Source of the DNA: Ilumatobacteraceae bacterium
Lineage (GTDB): Bacteria; Actinomycetota; Acidimicrobiia; Acidimicrobiales; Ilumatobacteraceae
Direction: 5' to 3'
NCBI GenBank assembly: GCA_033344875.1
Contig: JAWPMO010000001.1
Span: 3,125,595-3,189,594, forward strand
Length of the DNA stretch: 64,000 nt
The position numbers were made by a program, and so were the translations under genes. The notes beneath the pieces are model-generated. The model was not told the DNA's origin and did no database searches. It saw nothing but the letters and a program-made list of their open reading frames with translations. Of the stretch, positions 26,403 through 35,452 are shown in pieces; positions within the stretch are counted from its first letter, which is position 1; every line of letters starts with the position of its first letter.

Positions 26403-27442
26403 CAGGCCCGACCCGAGTCCGTGTCGACGTGAGGCTGCGGGGCGTTGCCACGCGGATGCCAGCAGGCCACGGCGTGGCCGTGGGGGTCCGACTCGAGCGG
26501 CGGGTCGACCTCGCCGCAGCGCTGCGTGGCGTAGCTGCATCGAGGCTCGAAACGGCAACCGTCGGGCAACGCCACGAGGTCCGGCGGACGACCGGGCAGC
26601 GCGTCGAGTGCTTTCTGACTGGCGTCGGTGATGCGCGGAATCGACGCCAGGAGTCCTTCGGTGTAGGGGTGGCGGACGTCGGCGAATGTGGCGGCCGTCT
26701 CGGCGGTCTCGATGATTCGGCCGGAGTACATCACCGCCACGCGATCCGTTCTTCCGGCGACGACACCGAGATCGTGGGTCACGAGGATCATGGCCATGCC
26801 GCGCTCGGCCTGCAGGCGGCCGAGCAGCTCGAGGATCTGCTGCTGCACGGTGACATCGAGCGCCGTCGTGGGTTCATCGGCGATCAACAAACGCGGCCGG
26901 CACGCGATCGCGACGGCGATCGTGACACGCTGGCGCATCCCACCCGACAGCTCGTGGGGGTACTGGTCCACTCTGCGGGCAGCATCCGGGATTCCGACCT
27001 GGTCGAGCAGCGAGATCGCCTCGCGTTGTGCGTCGCGGCGACCGAGGCGGAGGTGATAGCGGAGCGACTCCGTGATGTGTTGGCCGACCCGCTTCGTGGG
27101 ATTGAGCGACGTCATCGGATCCTGGAAGACCATGGCGATCTCGGTCCCCCAGAGTCGTCGTGTCGTGCGTCGCGAACCCAGCAGGTCCTGACCGTCGAAC
27201 ACCGCCTGCCCCGCCACGGTGACTCCGTGGCGGGGCAGCAAGCCCATGATCGTCCGCATCAGTACGGACTTCCCAGAACCGGATTCGCCGACGATGCCGA
27301 GCGTCTCCCCGACCGATACCCGCAGGGAGACCCCATCGACCGCACGAAGCTGCCCGCGCTCGGTCGTGAAGTCGGTGCAGACCTCGTCGACGGCGAGCAG
27401 TGACGCAGCGGACGGCCCCCCGTCGATCGAATCGTGGTTCAT
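26402..27442 (-). CDS. PepT-family ABC ATP-binding protein (DppD/OppD-like)
   Basis: This 346-aa ATPase has Walker A GESGSGKS near residues 54-61, a Q-loop at MVFQDPMTSLNPT, signature LSGGMRQR, Walker [14 protein letters not shown], and a C-terminal CRFEPRCSYATQRC region. It follows the binding protein gene by 28 bp and forms the motor heterodimer with the next gene. Confidence 0.93.
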   Translation of the reverse strand: MNHDSIDGGPSAASLLAVDEVCTDFTTERGQLRAVDGVSLRVSVGETLGIVGESGSGKSVLMRTIMGLLPRHGVTVAGQAVFDGQDLLGSRRTTRRLWGTEIAMVFQDPMTSLNPTKRVGQHITESLRYHLRLGRRDAQREAISLLDQVGIPDAARRVDQYPHELSGGMRQRVTIAVAIACRPRLLIADEPTTALDVTVQQQILELLGRLQAERGMAMILVTHDLGVVAGRTDRVAVMYSGRIIETAETAATFADVRHPYTEGLLASIPRITDASQKALDALPGRPPDLVALPDGCRFEPRCSYATQRCGEVDPPLESDPHGHAVACWHPRGNAPQPHVDTDSGRA

Positions 27443-27470
27443 GGCGAATTCGGCGTCGACCGGCGATGAA

Positions 27471-29183
27471 CTACGACTCGATGGAGGCGTCAGCGAAGAA
27501 CGTCATCGTGTTACTCGACGGCTGGATTCCGGTGACGGCTTCGTTGTGGATGACGCGGTCCGCGGTGCTCAGCAAGATGAGAGCCGGCACGATCTCGTTC
27601 CACTCTGCCTGGATCTCGTTGAGGGCCTGCGTGACCTCGTCTGCGGTCGAAGCGACCCGGAGATCATCGACCGCTTGATCGGCGCGAGGACTCACGCCGC
27701 CACCATAGTTGGCTGGGCTGTCGCTCGAGAGGGAGTTGTTGAACGAAACCCACGGCTGCTCGTCGGCGGTGTTGAATCCCCAGCACGCCAGGTCGAAGTC
27801 CTGATTCACGATGATGGCATCGACCAGTGGCCCGAAGTTCGGCACGACCTGGACGTCGATCGTCACCCCGGCGTCGGCCGCCTGAGCGGCGATGGCCAGC
27901 GCCACCTCTTCACGACCGGCGTCGCAGATCAACCTCAGGTTGCCGTCCCAACCGTCTGCCTTCGCTTCGTCGAGCAGCGCGCGGGCAGCTTCCACGTCCG
28001 GAGCGGTTGCAGCGACCTCGAGGTCGAACCGCGAACTCGCCCCCAACACTGCGCCGTCGGCGTCACCGAGCCCTTCGTTGGCACGTTCGTTCACTGCTTC
28101 GGTGTCGATCGCCAACGCCAAGCCCTGGCGAACCCGCACATCGTTCGCCGGTGACGGGGCACCGACCCCGGAGTTGAACAGCAACGCGCTCGACGCACTC
28201 ACGTACCGGCTGAAGCCAGGGTACTCGGAGCTCGCCTCGAGCGGGATCGGGTCCCTGAGGTACACGACATCGAACTCACCGTTCTCGAAAGCTTCCAGGC
28301 GAGCTTGGTCGGCGGGCAGTGGCACGAACCGAAGTTCCTCGATGCAGGGCGTGCCGTTCCAGTAGTCCTCCTTGGCCGTGAGCGTGGTGATCTCTCCGGA
28401 TGTGAAGGTGTCGAGTTCGTAGGCACCGACGCCGGCGCCGGCCGGATCCAGGGCAAAGGACTCGCCTGCCGCATCGACGACCGCCGTGTTGACGATCATC
28501 CCGGGCTGGAGCGACAGGGTGAACGGGAAGCCCGACCACGCCTCGTTCAACGTGAAGACCAGGGTCAGGTCGTCGATGACCTCCATGGCGGTGATCTTCG
28601 AGGTGAGGCTCTTGAACGGCCCGGTGGAGAGTTCGTTGAACCGCTCGATGCTGGCCTTGACCGCGTCGGCGGTGAGCGGATCACCATTGCCGAATGCGAT
28701 GCCCTCGCGCAGCGTCAGGGTCCAGTTGATGAAATCGGCGTCGGGTTCCAATGACTCGGCAACGCGTGGCATGTACGTGCCGGAGTCGGAATCCCACTGC
28801 ATCAGGGTGTCGTAGATCTGTGCGACTGCGGTGATGCCGGTGGACTCCGCTCCGGGAACCAACACCGGATCCAGCCCGGCGGGTTGGCTGGGCGAGCCGT
28901 ACGTGAGCACTCCGCCCGTCTCACCCTCGCAGGTGCCGGCGCCCGACCCGTCGGCATCCGTGGTGCCGGTGTCGTCGGACGTGTCGTCGCTCTCGCTGGA
29001 TTCGCCGTCGTCGGACGTGTCGTCGGTCTCGCCCGATTCGCCGTCGTCGGACGTGTCGTCGGCCGTCGAATCGGCATCCGTGGGCGTCGGGGCGCTGTCG
29101 GTGTCGTCGTCGCCGCCGCATGCCGTGGCGACGAGGGTCAGCGCCACGAGCGCTCCGAACCCCTTCTTCGTGCGTGCTCTCAT
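27471..29183 (-). CDS. ABC transporter solute-binding lipoprotein (family 5)
   Basis: This 570-aa lipoprotein has a signal peptide ending LVATAC (Cys22), an unusually repetitive acidic linker with three copies of a TSDDGES-like unit at about residues 40-75, and an SBP_bac_5 domain starting GGVLTYGSPSQPAGLDPV. It differs from the other two binding proteins (for example two extra cysteines and the CIEELRFVPLP segment), so a different ligand is likely. AAAGAAAGAG lies upstream of the ATG at 29183. It heads the second complete PepT importer operon. Confidence 0.93.
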   Translation of the reverse strand: MRARTKKGFGALVALTLVATACGGDDDTDSAPTPTDADSTADDTSDDGESGETDDTSDDGESSESDDTSDDTGTTDADGSGAGTCEGETGGVLTYGSPSQPAGLDPVLVPGAESTGITAVAQIYDTLMQWDSDSGTYMPRVAESLEPDADFINWTLTLREGIAFGNGDPLTADAVKASIERFNELSTGPFKSLTSKITAMEVIDDLTLVFTLNEAWSGFPFTLSLQPGMIVNTAVVDAAGESFALDPAGAGVGAYELDTFTSGEITTLTAKEDYWNGTPCIEELRFVPLPADQARLEAFENGEFDVVYLRDPIPLEASSEYPGFSRYVSASSALLFNSGVGAPSPANDVRVRQGLALAIDTEAVNERANEGLGDADGAVLGASSRFDLEVAATAPDVEAARALLDEAKADGWDGNLRLICDAGREEVALAIAAQAADAGVTIDVQVVPNFGPLVDAIIVNQDFDLACWGFNTADEQPWVSFNNSLSSDSPANYGGGVSPRADQAVDDLRVASTADEVTQALNEIQAEWNEIVPALILLSTADRVIHNEAVTGIQPSSNTMTFFADASIES

Positions 29184-29367
29184 GATTCACTCTTTCTTTT
29201 CTCGAGGTCAAGAGTTCTTGACGGTGGGTGTCCTTCGTCCCGAGCGTTGCCGTTGGTCCACCAGCGCTCGGTCGTCAATCGCGTGCAGGTCCGGAACAAC
29301 GATCGATTCGCCACGATGCGATGTCACAAAGGAAGTCGACGATTCCCCGGGTCGACCTCCGATAGGG

Positions 29368-29381
29368 CAATGATAACATTG
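29368..29381. promoter_or_regulatory. Perfect dyad CAATG-ATAA-CATTG upstream of the third binding protein
   Basis: The 332-bp gap 29184-29515 holds this A+T-rich patch about 185 bp upstream of the lipoprotein start: a perfect inverted repeat with 5-bp arms and a 4-bp spacer, followed at once by a third CATTG (29386-29390). It is a candidate operator or promoter region for the second importer operon; nothing else recognisable lies in the gap. Confidence 0.4.
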
Positions 29382-29515
29382 ATTGCATTGAACGTGCAAA
29401 TTCAAACGGGGCACTTGCAAGCTGGAGCGGGAGGGCTGAACGAGCCAAGCCGTGTGCGCCCCTGGTTCCGCGCTACGTCAGACCAGCACCTGTCGAACTG
29501 AAACCGGTCGACCGG

Positions 29516-30397
29516 CTACGACGGCAGCTTGCCCTCGCGCGAGCGGTCGTGATCTCTCTGGGTTCGCAGGATCTCGACTTCGGCGTACGTGGGGGAGTGC
29601 GCCAGCGCACCACCATCGACCGAGATGACCTGACCGGTGATGAAGCCGGCCTCGTCGGAGGCAAGAAACGCGACCATCGCCGCAATGTCCTCGGGGGTGC
29701 CGAGCCGCCGGGTGAGCGCATGACGGGAGAACATGTCGACGTCACTCTCGGTCAGGTTCCGTTCGGCAGCCGGCGTCATGATCAAGCCGGGCGCGATCGC
29801 GTTGCACCGGATGCCGTCCCGTCCGAATGCCGTCGCCGTGTACTGCGTGAACATGTTCACACCCGCCTTCGACGCGCCGTACGCCGAACGCGTTGAGTGG
29901 CCGGTCAGGCCGGAACCCGAACTCGTGTTGATGATCGATCCCCGACCGGCCTCGACCATGTGCGGGCTCGCATGCTTGGTGCAGAGCATGACGCCCCGGA
30001 GGTTCACCGCCATCGTGCGGTCCCACACGTCGATGTCGAGCCGGCGAATGTCGCCATCGCGGCCGATGGTGTCCAGCTCGACCGCTCCGGCGTTGTTGTG
30101 CAACACGTCGATCTGGCCGTATCGCTCGATCGTGGACGCGACCAAGGAGGCGACCTGGTTCTCGTCGGCGACATCGGCGACGATGGCCGATGCCTCGAAC
30201 CCGTCGGCTCGCAGCTGCTCGGCAACCTCTTCCGCACTCGTGCGGTCGATGTCGCCGACGACGACCGACATACCCTCCTCGGCCAGGCGGCGGACGGTCG
30301 ACAGACCGATCCCGCTCCCGGCGCCGGTCACGACAGCCACCCGTCCTCGGAGCCCGCGGCGCTCGACGAGTTCGCGGACGTTCACATCAGTGGTCAT
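29516..30397 (-). CDS. SDR family oxidoreductase
   Basis: This 293-aa short-chain dehydrogenase has the cofactor motif TGAGSGIG near residue 25, NNAG near 112, a catalytic Ser in IINTSSGSG, and YGASKAG with Tyr and Lys. The C-terminus has FITGQVISVDGG. It is related to the SDR at 393-1193 (both end in GGxLAHxPxYA and have the HNNA...DxDIRRLD/RDLTEM segment). A 3-hydroxyacyl-CoA or alcohol substrate is plausible. It lies 27 bp downstream of an amidohydrolase gene, in a minus-strand group with another SDR and possibly the crotonase. Confidence 0.92.
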   Translation of the reverse strand: MTTDVNVRELVERRGLRGRVAVVTGAGSGIGLSTVRRLAEEGMSVVVGDIDRTSAEEVAEQLRADGFEASAIVADVADENQVASLVASTIERYGQIDVLHNNAGAVELDTIGRDGDIRRLDIDVWDRTMAVNLRGVMLCTKHASPHMVEAGRGSIINTSSGSGLTGHSTRSAYGASKAGVNMFTQYTATAFGRDGIRCNAIAPGLIMTPAAERNLTESDVDMFSRHALTRRLGTPEDIAAMVAFLASDEAGFITGQVISVDGGALAHSPTYAEVEILRTQRDHDRSREGKLPS

Positions 30398-30424
30398 GGT
30401 TGCCCTCCCAGGCGTCTCCGTCGG

Positions 30425-31609
30425 TCATCCCAACAGTTCGTTCAGGTTGTGTCGCATGATGCGCGCCACCGCATCGGGCGGCAGATTCGCCAGGCCCTCG
30501 AGGTAGTCGATCGGCTCGGCGACGCCCTCGGGGTGAGGGAAATCCGAGCCGAAGACGACCCGGTCGGCCCCCAACAGCTCGACCACCGGGCGATGATCTT
30601 CCTCGTGGAAGGGCGAGACGTAGAGGTGTTCGCGACAGATGTCGCTCGGACGGTCGAGCACCGGCCCGCCCAGCCACGGGCTACGACGACCCATGCCCTT
30701 CATCTTGTCCATCGCCGCGAGTAGGTACGGCACCCACAGCGAGCCGTTCTCGAGGCTCATGACCCGCAGCTTCGGGAACCGGCCGAACAGGTTGTGCAGG
30801 ACGAACGCGGCGATCGTGTCCATGATCGGCCGATCGCCGTACGCCACGGTCCACTGGAACGCCGAGATGTTCCATGCGTTCGGACGAGGGGCCTCACTCC
30901 AACGAGTGGTGAGGTCCCGGTTGTACCCGCTCTCCGAGATGTGGAGGACCACGACGATGCCGGCCTCTTCGACTCGCGCCCAGAAAGGATCGAACACCGG
31001 GTCGGCAGGAGAGCGATCGCCTGCCGGACCGGGTCGAAGATGCGCGAACCGCCCGCCGTGGTCGGCGATCCACTCGATCTGCCCGACAGCCAGGTCGACG
31101 TCGAGGAGCGAGACCATCGGCGTCGTGAAGATGCGGTCCTCGTATGTCAGGCCCCAGTCGTCGTCGAGCCAACGATTGAACGCTCGAATGTTCGCGTCGG
31201 TCTGCGCCGCGTCGTCATCCATGAACGTCTCGACCACTCCGCCGAGACTGGGAACCACGACCGCACGTTCGACGAAGTGGTCATCCATCCATGCGAGCCG
31301 AGCCGCCGGGTCAACGAACTCCGGTCGGTTCGGACCGGTCAACCGCTCCTCGGTGATCTGCCCGCTGTCGAGCGCGCGCAGCACCTCACGCAGACTGCCC
31401 GGCACCGGAACCGTGTCGTACAGCGGCTGCACGAAGGTCATGGGAACATCGCCCACCATGATCTGTTCCTGACCGTCGACGTGCTCGACCCGCACCGCGC
31501 GTTCACGGAACTCGGGTTCGATGTATCTGGTGAACGCGTCGCGGGGCTCGTACAGGTGGCTGTCCGCGTCGACGAACCACTCGACGGGCGGCATCGCAGT
31601 CTTCATCAC
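30425..31609 (-). CDS. Amidohydrolase family (amidohydrolase_2/ACMSD-like) protein
   Basis: This 394-aa metal-dependent hydrolase/decarboxylase has the entry motif FVDADSHLYEP near residue 12, VVLHIS for a barrel His and FGSDFPHPEGV for the final metal-binding Asp. Proteins with this ADSH...EP signature are abundant in actinobacterial catabolic clusters and often uncharacterised. It lies 37 bp downstream of an SDR gene and 27 bp upstream of another. Start ATG at 31609 gives a full-length protein; an ATG one codon later is equally possible. Confidence 0.9.
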   Translation of the reverse strand: MMKTAMPPVEWFVDADSHLYEPRDAFTRYIEPEFRERAVRVEHVDGQEQIMVGDVPMTFVQPLYDTVPVPGSLREVLRALDSGQITEERLTGPNRPEFVDPAARLAWMDDHFVERAVVVPSLGGVVETFMDDDAAQTDANIRAFNRWLDDDWGLTYEDRIFTTPMVSLLDVDLAVGQIEWIADHGGRFAHLRPGPAGDRSPADPVFDPFWARVEEAGIVVVLHISESGYNRDLTTRWSEAPRPNAWNISAFQWTVAYGDRPIMDTIAAFVLHNLFGRFPKLRVMSLENGSLWVPYLLAAMDKMKGMGRRSPWLGGPVLDRPSDICREHLYVSPFHEEDHRPVVELLGADRVVFGSDFPHPEGVAEPIDYLEGLANLPPDAVARIMRHNLNELLG

Positions 31610-31646
31610 GAGCCCCTGCTCACGAGTCTCTCGTCACGACCGACCG

Positions 31647-32555
31647 TCAGTACCTGAGGCCTGGGGTCACCACGCCGAACAGGTCCATGTCGACCCGTGC
31701 GCCGGCGGCCTCGGGCGTCCACCGCTTGTCGCCGTTGTTGACCTCGGGGCCGTACGACAGCGGAAGAATTCGAGCCAGACGATCTCCGTACGCACGGATC
31801 ACCTGACCGGTGATGTGCGCCGCCTTGTCACTCGACAGCCAGGCGACGAGTGGTGCACTCGACGACGGGTCCATCAGGTCGAACTCGGTGTACTCGTTCG
31901 GTTCCTTGATCGGGATGCCGGCCGTGGGGATGGTCGCCGCGATGCGGGTCGTGCCCGTCGGCGAGATGCAGTTGACGGTGACGCCGAGACGACGGAGTTC
32001 GACGCTGACGGTCTGCGTGAAGCCGATCAGTCCGGCCTTCGCCGTGGCGTAGTTCGCCTGCCCGGCGTTGCCGAACACTCCGGCGCCTGACGTCGTGTTG
32101 ATCACACGGCCGGCCACGGGGCGATCGGCCTTGGTTTCGGCACGCCAGTACTTGGCAGCGTGATGGGTCGGGGCGAACGTTCCCTTGAGGTGCACGCGGA
32201 TGACCGAATCCCAGGCCTCTTCGGTCATGTTGAAGATCATCGTGTCACGAGCGATCCCGGCGTTGTTCACGAGGATGTCGAGCTTGCCGTATGCGTCGAT
32301 CGCCTGTTCGACCATGCGCCCGGCGCCATCGAAATCTGCGACGTCTTCGTAGTTCGCGACGGCGGTCCCGCCGGCCTCTTCGATCAGGCCGACCGTGAGG
32401 TCGGCGTCCATGCTCGAATCGGCACCATCGACCGAGCAACCCAGGTCGTTGACGACGACCTTGGCACCTTCCTTGGCGAGTTCGAGCGCGTGACCGCGCC
32501 CGATGCCGTGTGCAGCTCCGGTGACGATCGCTACTTTGCCGTCGAGCAGACCCAT
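31647..32555 (-). CDS. SDR family oxidoreductase (3-hydroxyacyl-CoA dehydrogenase-like)
   Basis: This 302-aa SDR belongs to the group related to the dehydrogenase domain of peroxisomal multifunctional enzyme type 2: TGAAHGIGRGHALELAKEGA, VVNDLG, NNAG, RVINTTSGAG and YATAKAG with catalytic Ser, Tyr and Lys. Such proteins oxidise (3R)-hydroxyacyl-CoA. The ATG at 32555 has an excellent GGAGGAA ribosome-binding site, so the longer frame to 32699 is not used. With the MaoC-type hydratase at 41823-42668 it could make an R-specific beta-oxidation pair. Confidence 0.92.
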   Translation of the reverse strand: MGLLDGKVAIVTGAAHGIGRGHALELAKEGAKVVVNDLGCSVDGADSSMDADLTVGLIEEAGGTAVANYEDVADFDGAGRMVEQAIDAYGKLDILVNNAGIARDTMIFNMTEEAWDSVIRVHLKGTFAPTHHAAKYWRAETKADRPVAGRVINTTSGAGVFGNAGQANYATAKAGLIGFTQTVSVELRRLGVTVNCISPTGTTRIAATIPTAGIPIKEPNEYTEFDLMDPSSSAPLVAWLSSDKAAHITGQVIRAYGDRLARILPLSYGPEVNNGDKRWTPEAAGARVDMDLFGVVTPGLRY

Positions 32556-32724
32556 GGGATGTTCCTCCGAATTGTCGTGTTGCGAGTTTGAGTTGTTGAT
32601 GGTGGTGTGGACGTGTGACTTCGATGATGCGGGTGATGGTGGCGACGCGCACCCGGCCGGATCAGGCCGGCAGCTCAGAAGGACTCGGGCTCGGCCCATT
32701 CGGATGACGGTGCGCCAACATATA

Positions 32725-32740
32725 TATCTTACATACGATA
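32725..32740. promoter_or_regulatory. TATC-N8-GATA site between SDR and crotonase genes
   Basis: TATCTTACATACGATA matches the TATC-N8-GATA arrangement at 33646-33661. It is within a very A+T-rich run (ATATATATCTTACATACGATAAG) about 170 bp upstream of the SDR and just after the crotonase 3' end. A separate promoter or operator for the downstream SDR/amidohydrolase operon is likely. Confidence 0.45.
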
Positions 32741-32807
32741 AGGGCTCCGAGGACGGTCCGCAAGTCGGCCCGACCGTTGCACCTCGACCATCACGACCAT
32801 CGGCTGG

Positions 32808-33635
32808 TCACCAACCGCGGTACGTCGGCTTGCGCCGCTCGATGAAGCTCTGAACACCCTCGTTCGCATCGGTCGTCGTCATGTTCAGGTCTTGCGCGAT
32901 CGCTTCGGCGGCGAGGGCCGAATCGCGGTCCATGTCGAACGACCTGTTGACCAGCGCCTTGCACATCGCGATCGAACGCGTCGGACCGACCGCGAGTCGA
33001 TCGGTCCACGCTGCGACGGCGTCGTCGAGCTCCGCCGTCGGTACGACGCGGTTGACCAGGCCGATTCGCTCCGCCTCGACGGCCGACACCGAGTCGCCGA
33101 GGAAGAAGAGTTCTTTGGCCTTCTGCGGACCGATCAGCCGCGGGAGCAGATAGCTGGCCGCCGCGTCCGGCACCAACCCGCGACGGACGAAGACCTCGAC
33201 GAACGATGCCTCCTCGGCGGCCACAACGAGGTCGCAGGCCAACGCGACGTGCACACCCATCCCTGCGGCCACGCCGTTGACGGCGGCGATGATCGGCTTC
33301 TCGCAGTCCATGATCGACGTGATCAGGCGTTGCGCGTTCGTTCGAATGCCTCGCGCGACCTCGCCGGCGATCCGATCGGGGGCGTCGGCAGGCCGATGCG
33401 GCTGCGCGATCGGCGCGCTCAGGTCGGCACCGGTGCAGAATGCATCGCCCGTACCCGTCAACACGACGACACGCACGTCGACGCGTTCGGCGCACTCGTC
33501 GAGCATCGCGATCATCTCGTCGCGATTGGCACGAGTGATCGCATTGCGGCGCGCCGGACGATCGATGACGATCCGGGCGACCCCGTCGGTCACGTCGAAG
33601 TGGATGTCCGTGGGATCGTCGTCGGCGCTCGGCAT
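32808..33635 (-). CDS. Enoyl-CoA hydratase/isomerase (crotonase) family protein
   Basis: This 275-aa crotonase-fold protein has the oxyanion-hole segment GTGDAFCTGADLS and the VNGVAAGMGVHVALACD segment, but the two catalytic Glu positions of classical hydratases are not both obvious, so it may be an isomerase, hydrolase or hydratase. The C-terminal FIERRKPTYRG is typical of actinobacterial EchA proteins. It is divergent from the acyl-CoA synthetase at 33699, and the gap of 63 bp contains a TATC-N8-GATA dyad. Confidence 0.9.
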   Translation of the reverse strand: MPSADDDPTDIHFDVTDGVARIVIDRPARRNAITRANRDEMIAMLDECAERVDVRVVVLTGTGDAFCTGADLSAPIAQPHRPADAPDRIAGEVARGIRTNAQRLITSIMDCEKPIIAAVNGVAAGMGVHVALACDLVVAAEEASFVEVFVRRGLVPDAAASYLLPRLIGPQKAKELFFLGDSVSAVEAERIGLVNRVVPTAELDDAVAAWTDRLAVGPTRSIAMCKALVNRSFDMDRDSALAAEAIAQDLNMTTTDANEGVQSFIERRKPTYRGW

Positions 33636-33645
33636 GTGAAGACTC

Positions 33646-33661
33646 TATCTTTGCAATGATA
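33646..33661. promoter_or_regulatory. TATC-N8-GATA operator candidate between divergent crotonase and ligase genes
   Basis: TATCTTTGCAATGATA sits in the 63-bp region between a minus-strand crotonase (start 33635) and a plus-strand acyl-CoA synthetase (start 33699). The dyad is the same as at 32725-32740 and nearly that at 16902-16917. In such a small divergent space a bound dimer would affect both promoters. Confidence 0.5.
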
Positions 33662-33698
33662 CCATGGGAGCATCGAGTCGGAAGTCGGAGGCAGGGGC

Positions 33699-35357
33699 AT
33701 GAATGATGGCGACCGGGCACGGTCCACATCGTGGCGTCGCGGCCCGTCCGACCCACAGCTCGAACCGTGGTCGATCCCATTCGCGCTCCGACGCGCCGTC
33801 GACCTTGCCCCCGATCGGATCGCCCTCGTCGACGGCACCCCGTCGGGAGCCGGTCGCCGATGGACGTACCAGCAGCTGTACGACCAATCGGTCGAGCTCG
33901 CCGTGGAGTTGGCCGGGTCCAACCAACCCGGTGACCGCATCGTCATCTGGGGCGCCAATCATCCCGCCTGGCTGATCACCAACCTCGCCGCCGCGCTGGC
34001 CGGCCTCGTGACCGTACCGATCAATCCCGCCTACGGCCTCGGCGAGGCGATCGCTCTGGTCGAACGAACCCGTCCGAGGTTCATCGCCCATGCCGCTGAG
34101 CACCGTGACCACGACCTCCGTGCCTCGGTCGACGAGATCGCCCGAATCGTGCCGTCGGTGACCGCCACGCGCGAGTTCGACGAGATCCTCGGTTCGAATC
34201 CCACCCGCGCCGACGGGGGCAGCGTCGTCGACGACACCACCCTCCCGGTCGTCGACCCGAACGACGTCACCCAGATCCAGTTCACGTCGGGCACCACAGG
34301 AACTCCCAAGGGCGTGCTGCTGCACCATCGCGGTCTGGTCGGCATGTCGGCCACCGCGGTCGAACTGATGGACCTCGACCGTCCGCCCACCTGGCTCAAC
34401 GTGATCCCGCTGTTCCACATCGGCGGCTGCGGTGTGAGCACATTCGGTCCGATCACCGCACTCGGCACGCAGATCCTCGCCGAGCGGTTCACGGTTCGCG
34501 GGGCGCTCGACCTGATCGAATCCGAGCAGGTGACCGTGATGGGATCCGTACCGACGATGTTGGTCGATCTGCTCCGGGATCCCGGGCGCCGCGAGCGGAA
34601 CCTCGAATCGCTCGAGGTCGTGATGTCCGGTGGCGCACCCGTGTCGCCGCGGCTGGTCCGAGAGATCGAACGTGAACTCGACGTCCGGTTCGTCGTCGCC
34701 TTCGGTCAGACCGAGTGCCACGGTCACATCACGCAGACGCGACCGGACGACTCAGCGATCCTCAAGGCCGAGACGGTGGGCCGGCCCCTCCCCCATGTCG
34801 AGGTGAAAGTCGTCGACGCCGATTCGGGGAGGGTCGTCGACATCGGGGAACCCGGTGAGGTCTGGACGCGCAGCCCGTTCGTGATGCACGGGTATCACGA
34901 CGACCCGACCACCACCGCCGACGCCCTGACGAACGACGGGTACCTCCGTACCGGCGATCTCTGCACGATGGACCCCGATGGATACCTGCGCGTCGTCGGG
35001 CGTCTGAAAGACCAGATCTGCCGCGGTGGGGAGAACATCTCGCCGGGCGAGATCGAAGCGGTCGTCGACGCACATCCCGCCGTCGCCCAGACCGCCGTCA
35101 TCGGTCTCCCCGACGAACGCTGGGGCGAAATCGTCGCAGCATTCGTGCTCCCCCACGGTGAACACCCGTCCACTGACGCGCTCACAGCATGGACCGGTGA
35201 GCACCTCGCCGACTACAAGGTGCCGTCTCGTTGGTTCGTCGTCGACGAGCTTCCCATGACGCCGTCGGGAAAGATCCGCAAACACGTCCTGCGCGACACG
35301 GCGAGCACCGTCGACAACCGGACCGCCGGCAGCGACGAACGGGAAGCCCGATCGTGA
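33699..35357 (+). CDS. AMP-binding acyl-CoA synthetase
   Basis: This 552-aa ANL ligase has P-loop FTSGTTGTPKGV, FGQTECHG, YLRTGDLCTMDPDGYLRVVGRLKD, GGENISPGEIE and catalytic Lys in TPSGKIRKH. It forms CoA thioesters from an unknown acid. It is the first gene of a plus-strand set followed after 95 bp by a class II aldolase, a CitE-like lyase and a CaiB-type CoA-transferase, which together suggest activation and C-C cleavage of a hydroxy- or keto-dicarboxylate. Confidence 0.93.
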   Translation: MNDGDRARSTSWRRGPSDPQLEPWSIPFALRRAVDLAPDRIALVDGTPSGAGRRWTYQQLYDQSVELAVELAGSNQPGDRIVIWGANHPAWLITNLAAALAGLVTVPINPAYGLGEAIALVERTRPRFIAHAAEHRDHDLRASVDEIARIVPSVTATREFDEILGSNPTRADGGSVVDDTTLPVVDPNDVTQIQFTSGTTGTPKGVLLHHRGLVGMSATAVELMDLDRPPTWLNVIPLFHIGGCGVSTFGPITALGTQILAERFTVRGALDLIESEQVTVMGSVPTMLVDLLRDPGRRERNLESLEVVMSGGAPVSPRLVREIERELDVRFVVAFGQTECHGHITQTRPDDSAILKAETVGRPLPHVEVKVVDADSGRVVDIGEPGEVWTRSPFVMHGYHDDPTTTADALTNDGYLRTGDLCTMDPDGYLRVVGRLKDQICRGGENISPGEIEAVVDAHPAVAQTAVIGLPDERWGEIVAAFVLPHGEHPSTDALTAWTGEHLADYKVPSRWFVVDELPMTPSGKIRKHVLRDTASTVDNRTAGSDEREARS

Positions 35358-35420
35358 CCACCGTGGCCGCGAACACCACGCAAGCGTACGACTCCCCCAT
35401 TGGACCACAGCAGAGCAATG

Positions 35421-35439
35421 ATTAAGATGTTAAAGATGA
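35421..35439 (+). promoter_or_regulatory. AT-rich direct repeat TTAAGATG/TTAAAGATG before the aldolase operon
   Basis: Two copies of a TTAA(A)GATG element occur side by side in the 95-bp gap between the synthetase and the class II aldolase. TAAGAT would be a good -10 box, giving the aldolase-CitE-CaiB operon its own promoter. The same AAGAT core recurs on the coding strand upstream of several other operons in the window. Confidence 0.35.
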
Positions 35440-35452
35440 TGGAGCTGTCGCG

